From NCBI GenBank assembly GCA_022614735.1, contig JAKEHZ010000063.1, positions 1 to 26,656 on the forward strand: 26,656 nt of DNA, in the 5' to 3' direction. The position numbers were made by a program, and so were the translations under genes. Positions 25,948 to 26,656 of the stretch are shown piece after piece. Each line of letters opens with the position of its first letter. The first letter of the stretch is position 1. The notes under the pieces are model-generated. The model made no database searches. It had not been told where the DNA came from and saw only the letters and a list, made by a program, of their open reading frames with translations. The stretch comes from Acidobacteriota bacterium (lineage in GTDB: Bacteria; Acidobacteriota; Blastocatellia; RBC074).

Positions 25948-26620
25948 TAAGACCGGAGATAAAGAGACGAAACAAAAGCGCACGTTGAAGACCCATATTG
26001 AATTACTATTCAACCCGGGGGACCTCTTCCTGATTCAACAGCGCCAGCGTGAAATACTCTCTCTCTTGCATCGCGAAGGTTATTTTCCACTGACGAGCAA
26101 GCGAATCCTGGAGATCGGCTGCGCATCAGGAGGCGTCTTGCGCGAGTTCCTGTCCTATGGGGCGACTCCTTACTTGTTGCACGGAGCCGAACTAGAGCCG
26201 TGTCGAATAGCTAATGCGAAAGCTGTAACACCGCACCTGCCGTTGATTAGCGCTGACGGTCGCTCGTTACCTTATCCCGATAGTTGCTTTGATATGGTGA
26301 TGCAATTCACAGTTTTCAGTTCGATATTAAATGAAGATATTAAACGCGCAATCGCGGATGAGATGCGGCGGGTGCTACGACCTGGCGGGCTGATCCTCTG
26401 GTATGACTTCTGGCTCAACCCTATCAATCCGGAAGCTCGCGGTATCTCTCTGGCTGAAATTCGACGGTTGTTTCCAGGCTGCCGGATCTCCTTCCGACGA
26501 CTTTCGCTCGCTGCGCCACTCGCTCGTCGTCTGGCTCCCTATTCCTGGCTTGCCTGCTACCTGCTCGATCGTTTGCGTATTTTCAATACGCATTACCTGG
26601 CCGTGATCAGGCCAGAATAA
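25883..26620 (+). CDS. Class I SAM-dependent methyltransferase
   Basis: The product has 245 residues from GTG 25883, which has GGAG 7 nt upstream (25872-25875) but overlaps the previous gene by 65 bp. GTG 25937 (11-bp overlap) or TTG 25985 would be shorter alternatives, and the recognisable domain begins only near THIELLFNPGD. The core has ILEIGCASGGVLREF (motif I, about 75-89), LHGAELEP (second strand), LPYPDSCFDMVMQFTVFSSI and MRRVLRPGGLILWYDFWLNP, all typical of methyltransferase-11 type enzymes. The C-terminus includes AEIRRLFPGCRISFRRLSLAPPLARRL-like sequence as in related glycan methyltransferases. The acceptor is unknown. Part of its N-terminal coding sequence resembles a degenerate A-type core. 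Confidence 0.78.
   Translation: MSTEVSSRQSSVTFPKPQVSDNKTGDKETKQKRTLKTHIELLFNPGDLFLIQQRQREILSLLHREGYFPLTSKRILEIGCASGGVLREFLSYGATPYLLHGAELEPCRIANAKAVTPHLPLISADGRSLPYPDSCFDMVMQFTVFSSILNEDIKRAIADEMRRVLRPGGLILWYDFWLNPINPEARGISLAEIRRLFPGCRISFRRLSLAAPLARRLAPYSWLACYLLDRLRIFNTHYLAVIRPE
25961..25980 (+). repeat. Possible degenerate A-type core just after the PaaK-like gene
   Basis: The stretch AAAGAGACGAAACAAAAGCG contains ACGAAACAAA, shared exactly with the A-type core, and has a GAGA prefix as in hairpins 2-4. It starts 13 nt after the PaaK-like stop codon, the usual position of these elements. It has no complementary partner and lies in the methyltransferase reading frame. It may be chance or the remnant of a lost hairpin. 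Confidence 0.35.
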
Positions 26621-26656
26621 CTTGTCAAACTGATAGATAATTACGGCTTCCTATGA
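26621..26656. other. Non-coding window end
   Basis: Thirty-six bases follow the last stop codon. I see no hairpin, terminator or complete start of another gene. A following gene could begin beyond the window. Confidence 0.4.

Overview
This is a polysaccharide (O-antigen, capsule or exopolysaccharide) biosynthesis and export island from a bacterium. All 21 supported genes lie on the + strand, are tightly packed, and often overlap by 4-65 bp. The moderate GC content, many FkbM/SAM methyltransferases, a large PKD-type surface protein, scarce Shine-Dalgarno sequences and ABC-dependent export fit a Gram-negative-type environmental lineage. Acidobacteriota (Blastocatellia-like) is my best guess, at low confidence, because nothing in the window is a taxonomic marker.

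Layout. 199-3708 encodes a secreted multidomain protein with a 17-glycine linker. 4033-4920 is a Wzm-type ABC permease. 5041-9083 is a nonulosonic (sialic-type) acid module: NeuB-like synthase, NeuC-like epimerase, an inserted SAM methyltransferase and a NeuA-like CMP-sugar synthetase. 9193-10935 is an AsnB-like amidotransferase. 11021-12310 is the Wzt ATPase with a C-terminal sugar-binding domain. 12297-14738 holds a SAM-methyltransferase-like protein, a small glycosyltransferase and a PhyH-type dioxygenase. 14751-17651 is a pair of related GT-B-like proteins. 17658-21953 holds an FkbM methyltransferase, a GT2 and two GT4 enzymes. 21950-23338 is a Wzy/WaaL-like membrane protein. 23484-26620 holds a further GT4, a PaaK/CapK-like adenylate-forming enzyme and a final methyltransferase. 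No tRNA, rRNA, CRISPR array, transposase or integrase was seen.

How the genes fit together (inference). CMP-activated nonulosonate and other sugars are assembled by five or more glycosyltransferases. The glycan is decorated by methylation, amidation, hydroxylation and perhaps acylation, exported by Wzm/Wzt, and possibly ligated by the WaaL-like protein.

The most unusual content is between the genes. Every gene-gene gap longer than about 30 nt (eight of the 20 junctions) contains a very long, near-perfect hairpin. Stems run from about 26 to 90 bp. The inner arms are tandem 7-10 nt repeats, always with the purine-rich arm first in the direction of transcription. Repeat units differ between sites (CGAAACAAA-type, GGCAAAA, GTTGGCA, CGCGAAACA, GGGTCAAA). 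Nearly all hairpins are preceded or formed by a shared core like GAGAATACGAAACAAACG. Arms extend into locus-specific flank, including a stop codon in one case and a start codon in another. Several upstream proteins therefore end in repeat-encoded Lys/Arg-rich tails. I know of no named element with this architecture and consider it the main discovery candidate.
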